DNA of 64,000 nt from Eulemur rufifrons (GCF_041146395.1 NW_027182880.1:295001-359000), one strand, 5' to 3'; shown: positions 25,780 through 39,188, numbered from the stretch's first letter. Program-made: numbers and translations. Notes: generated by a model not told the origin, from the letters alone.

Positions 25780-28700
25780 ATGCTTAGCGCACGGGCCCTG
25801 TCTGCATTAGGCGGGCGGGGGGAGTTTAGGGGGCTGGGATTGTACCCGGGAACCCACTCTATCATAATCTGGGTATGGGCCCGTGGGTTTCATGCAGGAC
25901 ACAGTGGTAGAGCCTCCTTTCACGCATGGCATGGGAGGATTGCAGGCTTTCTAAACTCTGAGAAAGCAAGAAGTCTGAGAATTAGATTTAGGGTTAGGAT
26001 TATGGTTAGGGTTAAGGATGAAGTTTAGTGTTAGGGTGAGGGCTTAAGGTTAGGGATTAGGGTTAGGGTTAAAGGTTACTCTTAGGTTTAACGGTTACAG
26101 TTCGGTTTAGGGTTGAGGTTTACGGTTAGGGTTAAGATGAGGGGTTAGGGTTTGGTAGACGTTTAGGGTTAAGTGTTAGGTTTAGGGTTGAAGATTAGGA
26201 TTAGGGTTAGGATTAAAGGTTAGCGTGAGAGTTAACGCTTAGGGTTAAGGTTAAGAGTTAGGGTTTACGGTTAGGCTTAGGGTTAGATTTAGGGTTAGAG
26301 TTATGTGCTATGGTTTGTGTTAGGGTTTAGGGTTAGGTTTACTGTTCACGGTTAGGGTTGGGTTTAGGGGTTAGCATTAGGGTTAGGGATTAGGTTTAGG
26401 GTAAGGGTCTAGAATTAATGTTGGGCTTTAGGCTCGGGGCTTAGGTTCAGGGTCAGGGGTTAGCGTTGGTGGTAGGGCTTAGCTTTAGCGGTCAGTTTAA
26501 GGGCACAGGACCTGGTTAATCTACGGTGAGAGGGGTGCGGTCGGAGTCACCACGAAAGCACAATATCATTCCCTGGGCCTTGGGACAGGACCTCCATGCA
26601 GGACTCAGGCGGAGCCTCATCTCACACATGGCATGGCTGTATTGTAGGCTTGCTTCACTCTGGGAATGGAAGTAGTGTGAGAATTAGGGTTGGGGTTGGG
26701 GTTAGGGTTTTTCGTGTTAGGGGTTAGGTTTTGAGTCAGGGTTAGGTGCTAGGGATTAGTGGTTAGGGTTAGAGTTAGTGTTAGGGGTAAGGTGTTAAGT
26801 CTGGGTTAGGGGGCCAGGGTAAGGTTTAGGGTTGGAGTTAGCGTTAGGGTTAGGGGTTAGGGTTAAGGGATAGGGTTAGGATTCAGGGTGAGGGTTAGAG
26901 GGTTAACAGTTGGGGTTAGGCTTAGGGGTTAGGGATAGTGTTAGGGTTAAGGGTTAGGAGCTTGGTTCAGGTTTAAGGTTAGCATTAGGGGTTGGGGTTA
27001 GTGTTAACTGTAGGTCAGTGTTGGGGTTAGACCTCTAGGCATTAGGGTAAAGGTTAGGGTTAGGGTTAAGAGTTAGGGTTCTGTTTAATGGTTAGGATTT
27101 GGAATAGGGTTAAGGGTTAGGGTTAAGGTTAGGGGTTATGACGAAGGATCAACGGTTAGGGTTACTTTTAGGCGTAGGGTTAGGGTAAGGGGTTAGGGTT
27201 AGTGTTAGTGTTGTTGGTCGGGTTAAGGTTAGGGTTGGCGCTTCAGAATTAGGGATTAGGTGTTACGGTTATAGCTAGAAGTTAGGGTTATAATGACGGT
27301 ATAGGGCTTGTTCTCAGGGTGTCATGCATTAACGTTAAGATATGGGGTTAAAGTTAGGGTTATGGTGAGGTTTACCTGTTAAGGTGAGCAGTAGGATCAG
27401 GGTTAGGTGTTATGTTGTGGGTTAGGCATATGGGTGAGGGGTAGGGTTTATGCTTAGGGCACGGGCCCTGTATGCCCTAGGAGGCAAAGTTAGGTGTCTG
27501 TGATGGTCGCTGGGAACGCACTCTACCGCACGCAGTGTATGGGCTCTGGGTTTCATGCAGGACACTGTGGCAGAGCCTCCTGTCACGCATGGCGTGGGAG
27601 GATTGCAGGCTTTCTAAACTCTAAGAAAGCAAGAAGTCTGAGAATTAGATTTAGTGTTAGGGTTATGGTTAGGGTTAAGGATGAAGTTTAGTGTTAGCGT
27701 GAGGGCTTAGGCTTAGGGATTACGGTTAGGGTTAAAGGTTACTCTTAGATTTAACGGTTACACTTTGGTTTAGGGTTGAGGTTTAAGGTTAGGGTCAAGA
27801 TGAGGGGTTAGGGTTTGGTACAGGGTTAGGGTTAAGTGTTAGGTTTAGGGTTGAAGATTAGGATTAGGGTTAGGATTAAAGGTTAGCGTGAGAGTTAACG
27901 CTTAGTGTTAAGGTTAAGAGTTAGGGTTTAGGGTTAGGGTTAGGGTTAGGGTTAGTTTTAGGGTTAGAGTTATGTGCTATGGTTTGTGTTAGAGGTTAGG
28001 GTTAGGTTTAGTGTTCACGGTTAGGGTTACGTTTAGGGGTTAGCATTAGGGTTTGGGTTAGGGTTAGGGTTAAGGGATAGGATTAGGGTTAAGTGTTGGG
28101 CTTAGGGTTAGGGTTTAGTGTTAGGGTTATCATTAAGGATTAGGGTTAGGGTCAGGGTTAAATGTTTCGGTGCGGGTAATGTTTAGGGTCAGGGTTAAGG
28201 TTTACGGATAGGGTTAGTGTTAAGGGTTACGGGTAGGTTTAGGGTTCAGGGTTAGCGTTAGCATTAGGGCTTAAGGTTAGGATTAGGCGGGATGTTAGAT
28301 TTAGGGTTAGAACTAGGCGTTAGGGTAAGGGCTAGGGTTAGGGTTAAGAGATAGGGTTAGGTTTAATGCTTAGGATTAGGGTTAGGGTTTGGGGTTAAAG
28401 TAAGTGTTAGGGGTTAGGTTTAAGGATCAAAGGTTAGGGATATTTTTAGCTGTAGTGTTAGGGTTAGGGATAAGGGATCCCATAAGCATTAAGGGTCTTC
28501 CTTACTGTAGGGTTAAGGGTTAGGCTTAGAGTTAAAGGTTAAGGTTAGGGTCAGTGTTAAGAATTAGGGTGAGGGTTAACGGTTAGGGTAAAGGTTAAGC
28601 GTTAGGGTTAGGGATTAGCGATTAGGGTTTTTGGTTAGTGTTAGGGTTAGAGGTTAGGAGTTCGTGTTTTATGAAGGGGTATGGTTAGAATTAGGATTGG

Positions 28701-29313
28701 GGTTAGAGTTAGGGTTAGGTATAGGGGTTAGGTTTAGGGGTTAGTTTTAGGGTAAAAGGACAGGATTAAGGTTATGTGTTGGGCTTAGGTTTAGGGTTAA
28801 AGTTTACTGCTAGGGTTAGGGATAGGGTTCAGGGTTAGCTTTAGGGGTTCTGGTTAGGGTTAGGTGTTAGGTTAGTGTCAGGATTAGGTCTACTCGTGCG
28901 GGTAAGGTTTAGGGTTAGCTTTAAGAGCTAGGGTTAGGTTTAATGGTTAGGATTAGGATTAGGGTTAAGGGTTAGCATAAAGCTTAGGGGTTTGGGTGAA
29001 GGGTTAGGGTTTTTGTTAGGCATAGCGTTGGGGTTAGAAGTAAGGGTTACTGTCAGTGTTAGGGTTGTAGGTAGGGTTCCGGTTAGGGTTAGCGGTTTAG
29101 AATTAGGGTTAGGGATTATGTGTTCCAGTGATGACTAGGAGATAGGGTTAGAATTATGGGATAGGGGTTGTTCTCAGGGAATGGGTTATGCATTAACGTT
29201 AGGATAAGAGGTTAAAGTTAGTCGCACGGTGAGGTTTACGTGTTAAGGGGAGAAATAGGAACAGGGTTGGGTGTTATGTTCAGGGTTAGGGTTATCTGTT
29301 AAAGGTATTGTTT
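25780..29313 (+). repeat. 3,534-bp repeat copy 3
   Basis: Core A is at 25780-25990, B at 26500-26686 and A' at 27450-27653. Core A reads AACTCTGAGAAAGC (versus AACTCTAAGAAAGC in copy 2), a variant shared with copies 4 and 5. Confidence 0.93.
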
Positions 29314-32300
29314 ATGCTTAGCGCACGGGCCCTGTCTGCATTAGGCGGGCGGGGGGAGTTTAGGGGGCTGGGATTGTACCCGGGAACCCACTCTATCATA
29401 ATCTGGGTATGGGCCCGTGGGTTTCATGCAGGACACAGTGGTAGAGCCTCCTTTCACGCATGGCATGGGAGGATTGCAGGCTTTCTAAACTCTGAGAAAG
29501 CAAGAAGTCTGAGAATTAGATTTAGGGTTAGGATTATGGTTAGGGTTAAGGATGAAGTTTAGTGTTAGGGTGAGGGCTTAAGGTTAGGGATTAGGGTTAG
29601 GGTTAAAGGTTACTCTTAGGTTTAACGGTTACAGTTCGGTTTAGGGTTGAGGTTTACGGTTAGGGTTAAGATGAGGGGTTAGGGTTTGGTAGACGTTTAG
29701 GGTTAAGTGTTAGGTTTAGGGTTGAAGATTAGGATTAGGGTTAGGATTAAAGGTTAGCGTGAGAGTTAACGCTTAGGGTTAAGGTTAAGTGTTAGGGTTT
29801 ACGGTTAGGCTTAGGGTTAGATTTAGGGTTAGAGTTATGTGCTATGGTTTGTGTTAGGGTTTAGGGTTAGGTTTACTGTTCACGGTTAGGGTTGGGTTTA
29901 GGGGTTAGCATTAGGGTTAGGGATTAGGTTTAGGGTAAGGGTCTAGAATTAATGTTGGGCTTTAGGCTCGGGGCTTAGGTTCAGGGTCAGGGGTTAGCGT
30001 TGGTGGTAGGGCTTAGCTTTAGCGGTCAGTTTAAGGGCACAGGACCTGGTTAATCTACGGTGAGAGGGGTGCGGTCGGAGTCACCACGAAAGCACAATAT
30101 CATTCCCTGGGCCTTGGGACAGGACCTCCATGCAGGACTCAGGCGGAGCCTCATCTCACACATGGCATGGCTGTATTGTAGGCTTGCTTCACTCTGGGAA
30201 TGGAAGTAGTGTGAGAATTAGGGTTGGGGTTGGGGTTAGGGTTTTTCGTGTTAGGGGTTAGGTTTTGAGTCAGGGTTAGGTGCTAGGGATTAGTGGTTAG
30301 GGTTAGAGTTAGTGTTAGGGGTAAGGTGTTAAGTCTGGGTTAGGGGGCCAGGGTAAGGTTTAGGGTTGGAGTTAGCGTTAGGGTTAGGGGTTAGGGTTAA
30401 GGGATAGGGTTAGGATTCAGGGTGAGGGTTAGAGGGTTAACAGTTGGGGTTAGGCTTAGGGGTTAGGGATAGTGTTAGGGTTAAGGGTTAGGAGCTTGGT
30501 TCAGGTTTAAGGTTAGCATTAGGGGTTGGGGTTAGTGTTAACTGTAGGTCAGTGTTGGGGTTAGACCTCTAGGCATTAGGGTAAAGGTTAGGGTTAGGGT
30601 TAAGAGTTAGGGTTCTGTTTAATGGTTAGGATTTGGAATAGGGTTAAGGGTTAGGGTTAAGGTTAGGGGTTATGACGAAGGATCAACGGTTAGGGTTACT
30701 TTTAGGCGTAGGGTTAGGGTAAGGGGTTAGGGTTAGTGTTAGTGTTGTTGGTCGGGTTAAGGTTAGGGTTGGCGCTTCAGAATTAGGGATTAGGTGTTAC
30801 GGTTATAGCTAGAAGTTAGGGTTATAATGACGGTATAGGGCTTGTTCTCAGGGTGTCATGCATTAACGTTAAGATATGGGGTTAAAGTTAGGGTTATGGT
30901 GAGGTTTACCTGTTAAGGTGAGCAGTAGGATCAGGGTTAGGTGTTATGTTGTGGGTTAGGCATATGGGTGAGGGGTAGGGTTTATGCTTAGGGCACGGGC
31001 CCTGTATGCCCTAGGAGGCAAAGTTAGGTGTCTGTGATGGTCGCTGGGAACGCACTCTACCGCACGCAGTGTATGGGCTCTGGGTTTCATGCAGGACACT
31101 GTGGCAGAGCCTCCTGTCACGCATGGCGTGGGAGGATTGCAGGCTTTCTAAACTCTAAGAAAGCAAGAAGTCTGAGAATTAGATTTAGTGTTAGGGTTAT
31201 GGTTAGGGTTAAGGATGAAGTTTAGTGTTAGCGTGAGGGCTTAGGCTTAGGGATTACGGTTAGGGTTAAAGGTTACTCTTAGATTTAACGGTTACACTTT
31301 GGTTTAGGGTTGAGGTTTAAGGTTAGGGTCAAGATGAGGGGTTAGGGTTTGGTACAGGGTTAGGGTTAAGTGTTAGGTTTAGGGTTGAAGATTAGGATTA
31401 GGGTTAGGATTAAAGGTTAGCGTGAGAGTTAACGCTTAGTGTTAAGGTTAAGAGTTAGGGTTTAGGGTTAGGGTTAGGGTTAGGGTTAGTTTTAGGGTTA
31501 GAGTTATGTGCTATGGTTTGTGTTAGAGGTTAGGGTTAGGTTTAGTGTTCACGGTTAGGGTTACGTTTAGGGGTTAGCATTAGGGTTTGGGTTAGGGTTA
31601 GGGTTAAGGGATAGGATTAGGGTTAAGTGTTGGGCTTAGGGTTAGGGTTTAGTGTTAGGGTTATCATTAAGGATTAGGGTTAGGGTCAGGGTTAAATGTT
31701 TCGGTGCGGGTAATGTTTAGGGTCAGGGTTAAGGTTTACGGATAGGGTTAGTGTTAAGGGTTACGGGTAGGTTTAGGGTTCAGGGTTAGCGTTAGCATTA
31801 GGGCTTAAGGTTAGGATTAGGCGGGATGTTAGATTTAGGGTTAGAACTAGGCGTTAGGGTAAGGGCTAGGGTTAGGGTTAAGAGATAGGGTTAGGTTTAA
31901 TGCTTAGGATTAGGGTTAGGGTTTGGGGTTAAAGTAAGTGTTAGGGGTTAGGTTTAAGGATCAAAGGTTAGGGATATTTTTAGCTGTAGTGTTAGGGTTA
32001 GGGATAAGGGATCCCATAAGCATTAAGGGTCTTCCTTACTGTAGGGTTAAGGGTTAGGCTTAGAGTTAAAGGTTAAGGTTAGGGTCAGTGTTAAGAATTA
32101 GGGTGAGGGTTAACGGTTAGGGTAAAGGTTAAGCGTTAGGGTTAGGGATTAGCGATTAGGGTTTTTGGTTAGTGTTAGGGTTAGAGGTTAGGAGTTCGTG
32201 TTTTATGAAGGGGTATGGTTAGAATTAGGATTGGGGTTAGAGTTAGGGTTAGGTATAGGGGTTAGGTTTAGGGGTTAGTTTTAGGGTAAAAGGACAGGAT

Positions 32301-32847
32301 TAAGGTTATGTGTTGGGCTTAGGTTTAGGGTTAAAGTTTACTGCTAGGGTTAGGGATAGGGTTCAGGGTTAGCTTTAGGGGTTCTGGTTAGGGTTAGGTG
32401 TTAGGTTAGTGTCAGGATTAGGTCTACTCGTGCGGGTAAGGTTTAGGGTTAGCTTTAAGAGCTAGGGTTAGGTTTAATGGTTAGGATTAGGATTAGGGTT
32501 AAGGGTTAGCATAAAGCTTAGGGGTTTGGGTGAAGGGTTAGGGTTTTTGTTAGGCATAGCGTTGGGGTTAGAAGTAAGGGTTACTGTCAGTGTTAGGGTT
32601 GTAGGTAGGGTTCCGGTTAGGGTTAGCGGTTTAGAATTAGGGTTAGGGATTATGTGTTCCAGTGATGACTAGGAGATAGGGTTAGAATTATGGGATAGGG
32701 GTTGTTCTCAGGGAATGGGTTATGCATTAACGTTAGGATAAGAGGTTAAAGTTAGTCGCACGGTGAGGTTTACGTGTTAAGGGGAGAAATAGGAACAGGG
32801 TTGGGTGTTATGTTCAGGGTTAGGGTTATCTGTTAAAGGTATTGTTT
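29314..32847 (+). repeat. 3,534-bp repeat copy 4
   Basis: Core A is at 29314-29524, B at 30034-30220 and A' at 30984-31187. It differs from copy 3 at single positions only, for example AAGTGTTAGGG near 29788 where copy 3 has AAGAGTTAGGG. Confidence 0.93.
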
Positions 32848-35800
32848 ATGCTTAGCGCACGGGCCCTGTCTGCATTAGGCGGGCGGGGGGAGTTTAGGGG
32901 GCTGGGATTGTACCCGGGAACCCACTCTATCATAATCTGGGTATGGGCCCGTGGGTTTCATGCAGGACACAGTGGTAGAGCCTCCTTTCACGCATGGCAT
33001 GGGAGGATTGCAGGCTTTCTAAACTCTGAGAAAGCAAGAAGTCTGAGAATTAGATTTAGGGTTAGGATTATGGTTAGGGTTAAGGATGAAGTTTAGTGTT
33101 AGGGTGAGGGCTTAAGGTTAGGGATTAGGGTTAGGGTTAAAGGTTACTCTTAGGTTTAACGGTTACAGTTCGGTTTAGGGTTGAGGTTTACGGTTAGGGT
33201 TAAGATGAGGGGTTAGGGTTTGGTAGACGTTTAGGGTTAAGTGTTAGGTTTAGGGTTGAAGATTAGGATTAGGGTTAGGATTAAAGGTTAGCGTGAGAGT
33301 TAACGCTTAGGGTTAAGGTTAAGAGTTAGGGTTTACGGTTAGGCTTAGGGTTAGATTTAGGGTTAGAGTTATGTGCTATGGTTTGTGTTAGGGTTTAGGG
33401 TTAGGTTTACTGTTCACGGTTAGGGTTGGGTTTAGGGGTTAGCATTAGGGTTAGGGATTAGGTTTAGGGTAAGGGTCTAGAATTAATGTTGGGCTTTAGG
33501 CTCGGGGCTTAGGTTCAGGGTCAGGGGTTAGCGTTGGTGGTAGGGCTTAGCTTTAGCGGTCAGTTTAAGGGCACAGGACCTGGTTAATCTACGGTGAGAG
33601 GGGTGCGGTCGGAGTCACCACGAAAGCACAATATCATTCCCTGGGCCTTGGGACAGGACCTCCATGCAGGACTCAGGCGGAGCCTCATCTCACACATGGC
33701 ATGGCTGTATTGTAGGCTTGCTTCACTCTGGGAATGGAAGTAGTGTGAGAATTAGGGTTGGGGTTGGGGTTAGGGTTTTTCGTGTTAGGGGTTAGGTTTT
33801 GAGTCAGGGTTAGGTGCTAGGGATTAGTGGTTAGGGTTAGAGTTAGTGTTAGGGGTAAGGTGTTAAGTCTGGGTTAGGGGGCCAGGGTAAGGTTTAGGGT
33901 TGGAGTTAGCGTTAGGGTTAGGGGTTAGGGTTAAGGGATAGGGTTAGGATTCAGGGTGAGGGTTAGAGGGTTAACAGTTGGGGTTAGGCTTAGGGGTTAG
34001 GGATAGTGTTAGGGTTAAGGGTTAGGAGCTTGGTTCAGGTTTAAGGTTAGCATTAGGGGTTGGGGTTAGTGTTAACTGTAGGTCAGTGTTGGGGTTAGAC
34101 CTCTAGGCATTAGGGTAAAGGTTAGGGTTAGGGTTAAGAGTTAGGGTTCTGTTTAATGGTTAGGATTTGGAATAGGGTTAAGGGTTAGGGTTAAGGTTAG
34201 GGGTTATGACGAAGGATCAACGGTTAGGGTTACTTTTAGGCGTAGGGTTAGGGTAAGGGGTTAGGGTTAGTGTTAGTGTTGTTGGTCGGGTTAAGGTTAG
34301 GGTTGGCGTTTCAGAATTAGGGATTAGGTGTTACGGTTATAGCTAGAAGTTAGGGTTATAATGACGGTATAGGGCTTGTTCTCAGGGTGTCATGCATTAA
34401 CGTTAAGATATGGGGTTAAAGTTAGGGTTATGGTGAGGTTTACCTGTTAAGGTGAGCAGTAGGATCAGGGTTAGGTGTTATGTTGTGGGTTAGGCATATG
34501 GGTGAGGGGTAGGGTTTATGCTTAGGGCACGGGCCCTGTATGCCCTAGGAGGCAAAGTTAGGTGTCTGTGATGGTCGCTGGGAACGCACTCTACCGCACG
34601 CAGTGTATGGGCTCTGGGTTTCATGCAGGACACTGTGGCAGAGCCTCCTGTCACGCATGGCGTGGGAGGATTGCAGGCTTTCTAAACTCTAAGAAAGCAA
34701 GAAGTCTGAGAATTAGATTTAGTGTTAGGGTTATGGTTAGGGTTAAGGATGAAGTTTAGTGTTAGCGTGAGGGCTTAGGCTTAGGGATTATGGTTAGGGT
34801 TAAAGGTTACTCTTAGATTTAACGGTTACACTTTGGTTTAGGGTTGAGGTTTAAGGTTAGGGTCAAGATGAGGGGTTAGGGTTTGGTACAGGGTTAGGGT
34901 TAAGTGTTAGGTTTAGGGTTGAAGATTAGGATTAGGGTTAGGATTAAAGGTTAGCGTGAGAGTTAACGCTTAGTGTTAAGGTTAAGAGTTAGGGTTTAGG
35001 GTTAGGGTTAGGGTTAGGGTTAGTTTTAGGGTTAGAGTTATGTGCTATGGTTTGTGTTAGAGGTTAGGGTTAGGTTTAGTGTTCACGGTTAGGGTTACGT
35101 TTAGGGGTTAGCATTAGGGTTTGGGTTAGGGTTAGGGTTAAGGGATAGGATTAGGGTTAAGTGTTGGGCTTAGGGTTAGGTTTTAGTGTTAGGGTTATCA
35201 TTAAGGATTAGGGTTAGGGTCAGGGTTAAATGTTTCGGTGCGGGTAATGTTTAGGGTGAGGGTTAAGGTTTACGGATAGGGTTAGTGTTAAGGGTTACGG
35301 GTAGGTTTAGGGTTCAGGGTTAGCGTTAGCATTAGGGCTTAAGGTTAGGATTAGGCGGGATGTTAGATTTAGGGTTAGAACTAGGCGTTAGAATAAGGGC
35401 TAGGGTTAGGGTTAAGAGATAGGGTTAGGTTTAATGCTTAGGATTAGGGTTAGGGTTTGGGGTTAAAGTAAGTGTTAGGGGTTAGGTTTAAGGATCAAAG
35501 GTTAGGGTTATTTTTAGCTGTAGTGTTAGGGTTAGGGATAAGGGATCCCATAAGCATTAAGGGTCTTCCTTACTGTAGGGTTAAGGGTTAGGCTTAGAGT
35601 TAAAGGTTAAGGTTAGGGTCAGTGTTAAGATTTAGGGTGAGGGTTAACGGTTAGGGTAAAGGTTAAGCGTTAGGGTTAGGGATTAGCGATTAGGGTTTTT
35701 GGTTAGTGTTAGGGTTAGAGGTTAGGAGTTCGTGTTTTATGAAGAGGTATGGTTAGAATTAGGATTGGGGTTAGAGTTAGGGTTAGGTATAGGGGTTAGG

Positions 35801-36381
35801 TTTAGGGGTTAGTTTTAGGGTAAAAGGATAGGATTAAGGTTATGGGTTGGGCTTAGGTTTAGGGTTAAAGTTTACTGCTAGGGTTAGGGATAGGGTTCAG
35901 GGTTAGCTTTAGGGGTTCTGGTTAGGGTTAGGTGTTAGGTTAGTGTCAGGATCAGGTCTACTCGTGAGGGTAAGGTTTAGGGTTAGCTTTAAGAGCTAGG
36001 GTTAGGTTTAATGGTTAGGATTAGGATTAGGGTTAAGGGTTAGCATAAGGCTTAGGGGTTTGGGTGAAGGGTTAGGGTTTCTGTTAGGCATAGCCTTGGG
36101 GTTAGAAGTAAGGGTTACTGTCAGTGTTAGGGTTGTAGGTAGGGTTACGGTTAGGGTTAGCGGTTTAGAATTAGGGTTAGGGATTAGGTGTTCCAGTGAT
36201 GAATAGGAGATAGGGTTAGAATTATGGGATAGGGGTTGTTCTCAGGGAATGGGTTATGCATTAACGTTAGGATAATAGGTTAAAGTTAGGCTCATCGTGA
36301 GGTTTACGTGTTAAGGGGAGAAATAGGAACAGAGTTGGGTGTTATGTTCAGGGTTAGGGTTATCTGTTAAAGGTATTGTTT
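32848..36381 (+). repeat. 3,534-bp repeat copy 5
   Basis: Core A is at 32848-33058, B at 33568-33754 and A' at 34518-34721. Differences build up toward the right end, such as GGCGTTTCAG near 34304 and a scatter after 34780. This marks the edge of the homogenised block. Confidence 0.92.
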
Positions 36382-36593
36382 ATGCTTAGCACACGGGCCC
36401 TGTCTGCATTAGGCGGGCGGGGGGGGGGTTAGGGGCCTGGGATTGTACCCGGGAACCCACTCTATCATACTCTGGGTATGGGCCCGTGGGTTTCATGCAG
36501 GACACAGTGGTAGGGCCTCCTTTCACGCATAGCATGGGAGGATTGCAGGCTTTCTAAACTCTGATAAAGCAAGAAGTCTGAGAATTAGATTTA
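36382..36593 (+). repeat. Core A with G10 run
   Basis: This is the last core exactly in 3,534-bp register. The GC box-like motif is expanded into an uninterrupted run of ten G at 36419-36428. Confidence 0.88.
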
Positions 36594-36772
36594 GGGTTAG
36601 GATTATGGTTAGGATTAAGGATGAAGTTTAGTGTGAGGGTGAGGGCTTAAGGTTAGGGATTAGGGTTAGGGTTAAAGGTTACTCTTAGGTTTAACGGTTA
36701 CAGTTCGGTTTAGGGTTGAGGTTTACGGTTAGGGTTAAGATGAGGGGTTAGGGTTTGGTAGACGTTTAGGGT

Positions 36773-37249
36773 TAAGTGTTAGGTTTAGGGTTGAAGATTA
36801 GGATTAGGGTTAGAATTAAAGGTTAGCGTGAGAGTTAACGCTCAGGGTTTACTGTTAGGGTTAGGGTTAGTTTTAGGGTTAGAGTTATGTGCTATGGTTT
36901 GTGTTAGAGGTTAGGGTTAGGTTTACCGTTCACGGTTAGGGTTACGTTTAGGGTTTAGCATTAGGGTTAAGGTTAGGGTTAAGGGATAGGATTAGGGTTA
37001 AGTGTTAGGTTTAGGGTTGAAGATTAGGATTAGGGTTAGGATTAAAGTTTAGCATGAGATTTAACGCTTAGGGATAAGGTTTAGAGTTAGGGTTTACTGT
37101 TAGGGTTAGGGTTAGTTTTAGGGTTAGAGTTATGTGCTATGGTTTGTGTTAGAGGTTAGGGTTAGGTTTACTGTTCACGGTTAGGGTTACGTTTAGGGGT
37201 TAGCATTAGGGTTAGGGTTAGGGTTAGGGTTAAGAGATAGGATTAGGGT
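36773..37249 (+). repeat. Local ~226/251-bp tandem duplication in telomere-like flank
   Basis: Text starting TAAGTGTTAGGTTTAGGG at 36773 restarts at 36999. Both copies contain TTATGTGCTATGGTTTGTG, which normally occurs once per unit. The right end is another TAAGTGTT at 37250, so exchange between short TAAGTGTT matches is the likely cause. The first copy lacks ~19 bp. Confidence 0.85.
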
Positions 37250-38460
37250 TAAGTGTTGGGCTTAGGGTTAGGGTTTAGTGTTAGGGTTATCATTAAGGAT
37301 TAGGGTCAGGGTTAAATGCTTGGGTGCGGGTAATGGTTAGGGTCAGGGTTAAGGTTCACGGATAGGGTTACTGTTAAGGGTTATATGTAGGTTTATGGTT
37401 CAGGGTTAGCGTTAGCATTAAGGCTTAAGGTTAGGATTAGGCGGTAGATTAGATTTAGGGTTAGATCTAGGCGTTAGGGTAAGTGCTAGGGTTAGGGGTA
37501 AGAGATAGGGTTAGGTTTAATGCTTAGGATTAGGGTTAGGGTTTGGGGTTAAAGTAAGTGTTAGGGGTTAGGTTTAAGGATCAAAGGTTAGGGTTATTTT
37601 TAGCTGTAGTGTTAGGGTTAGGGATAAGGGATCCCATTAGCATTAAGGGTCTTCCTTACTGTAGCGTTAAGGGCTAGGCTTAGAGTTAAAGTTCAAGGTT
37701 AGGGTCAGTGTTAAGAATTAGGGTGAGGGTTAACGGTTAGGGTAAAGGTTAAGCTTTCTGGTTAGGGATTAGTGATTAGGGTTTTTGGTTAGTGTTAGGG
37801 TTAGTGGTTAGGAGTTAGTGTTTTATGAAGGGGTATGGTTAGAATTAGGGTTGGGATTAGAGTTAGGGTTAGGTATAGGGGTTAGTTTTAGGGGAAAAGG
37901 ATTGGATTAGGGTTATGGGTTGGGCTTAGGTTTAGGGTTAAAGTTTACTGCTAGGGTTAGGGATAGGGTTCAGGGTTAGCTTTAGGCGTTCTGGCTAGGG
38001 TTAGGTGTTAGGTTAGTGTCAGGGTTAGGTCTAGTCGTGAGGGTTAGGTTTAGGGTTAGCTTAAGAGCCAGGGTTAGGTTTAATGGTTAGGATTAGCATT
38101 ACGGTTAAGGGTTCGGGTAATGCGTAGGGGTTAGGGTGAAAGGTGAAGGGTTAGGGCTTTTGTTAGGCATAGCGTTGGGGTTAGAACTAAGGGTTCCTGT
38201 CAGTGTTAGGGTTGTAGGCAGCTTTACGATTAGGCTTAGCTGTTGAGAATTAGTGTTAGGGATTAGGTGTTACACTTATGACTAGGAGATAGGGTTAGAA
38301 TTATTGGATAGGGGATGTTCTCAGGGAATGTTTTATGTATTAACGTTAGGATAAGAGGTTAAAGTTAGGCTCACGGTGAGGTTTACGTGTTAAGGGGAGA
38401 AATAGGAACAGGGTTAGGTGCTATGTTCAGGGTTAGGGTTATCTGTTAAAGGTATTGTTT

Positions 38461-38668
38461 ATGCTTAGCGCACGGGCCCTGTCTGCATGAAGCTGGGGGG
38501 AGGTTAGGGGGCTGGCATTGTCCCCGGGAACCCGCTGTATCGGACTCTGGGTATGGGCCCGTGGGTTTCATGCAGGACACAGTGGTAGAGCCTCCTTTCC
38601 CACATGGCATGGGAGGATTGCAGGCTTTCTAAACTCTAAGAAAGCAAGAAGTCTGAGAATTAGATTTA
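38461..38668 (+). repeat. Core A (diverged)
   Basis: The 5' part reads CTGCATGAAGCTGGGG, so the GC box-like motif is lost. The 3' part is well kept. Confidence 0.85.
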
Positions 38669-39188
38669 GGGTTAGGATTATGGTTTACGTTCAGGATCAA
38701 GTGTAGTGTTATGGTGACGGGATAGGGTTACAGATTAGGGTTACGGTTTAAGGTTACTCTTAGGTTTAACAGTTACAGTTCGTTTTAGTGTTTAGGTTTG
38801 CACATAGGGTTAAGATGAGGGGTTAGGGTTTGGTACATGGTTAGGGTTGTGTTAGGTTTAGGGTTGAAGATTAGGATTAGGGTTGGGATTAAAGGTTAGC
38901 ATGAGAGTTAACGGTTAAGGTTAAGGTTAAGGGTTAGAGTTAGGGTTTAGGTTCAGGGTTAAGCGTTAGGGTTAGTTTTAGGTTTAGAGTTATGTGTTAG
39001 GGTTTGTGTTAGAGGTTAGGGTTAGGTTTACTGTTCACGGTTAGGGTTACCTCTAGGGGTTAGCATTAGGGTTAGGGATTAGGTTTAGGGTAAGTGTTTA
39101 GAGTTAGTGTTGGGCTTTAGGCTCGGGGCTTAGGTTCAGGGTCAGGGGTTAGGTTTGGTGGTAGGGCTTAGCTTTAGTGGTCAGTTTA

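Larger units (their letters stand above)
18700..36381 (+). repeat. Array of five 3,534-bp three-core repeats (A - B - A')
   Basis: Core A recurs at 18700, 22246, 25780, 29314, 32848 and (next region) 36382. The last four intervals are exactly 3,534 bp, and the first is 3,546. Core B lies ~720 bp after each A and core A' ~950 bp after B, followed by ~1,864 bp of flank like that of the 1.87-kb units. The perfect spacing and near-absence of differences among copies 2 to 5 point to very recent amplification, or else to an assembly that duplicated one copy. Confidence 0.93.
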
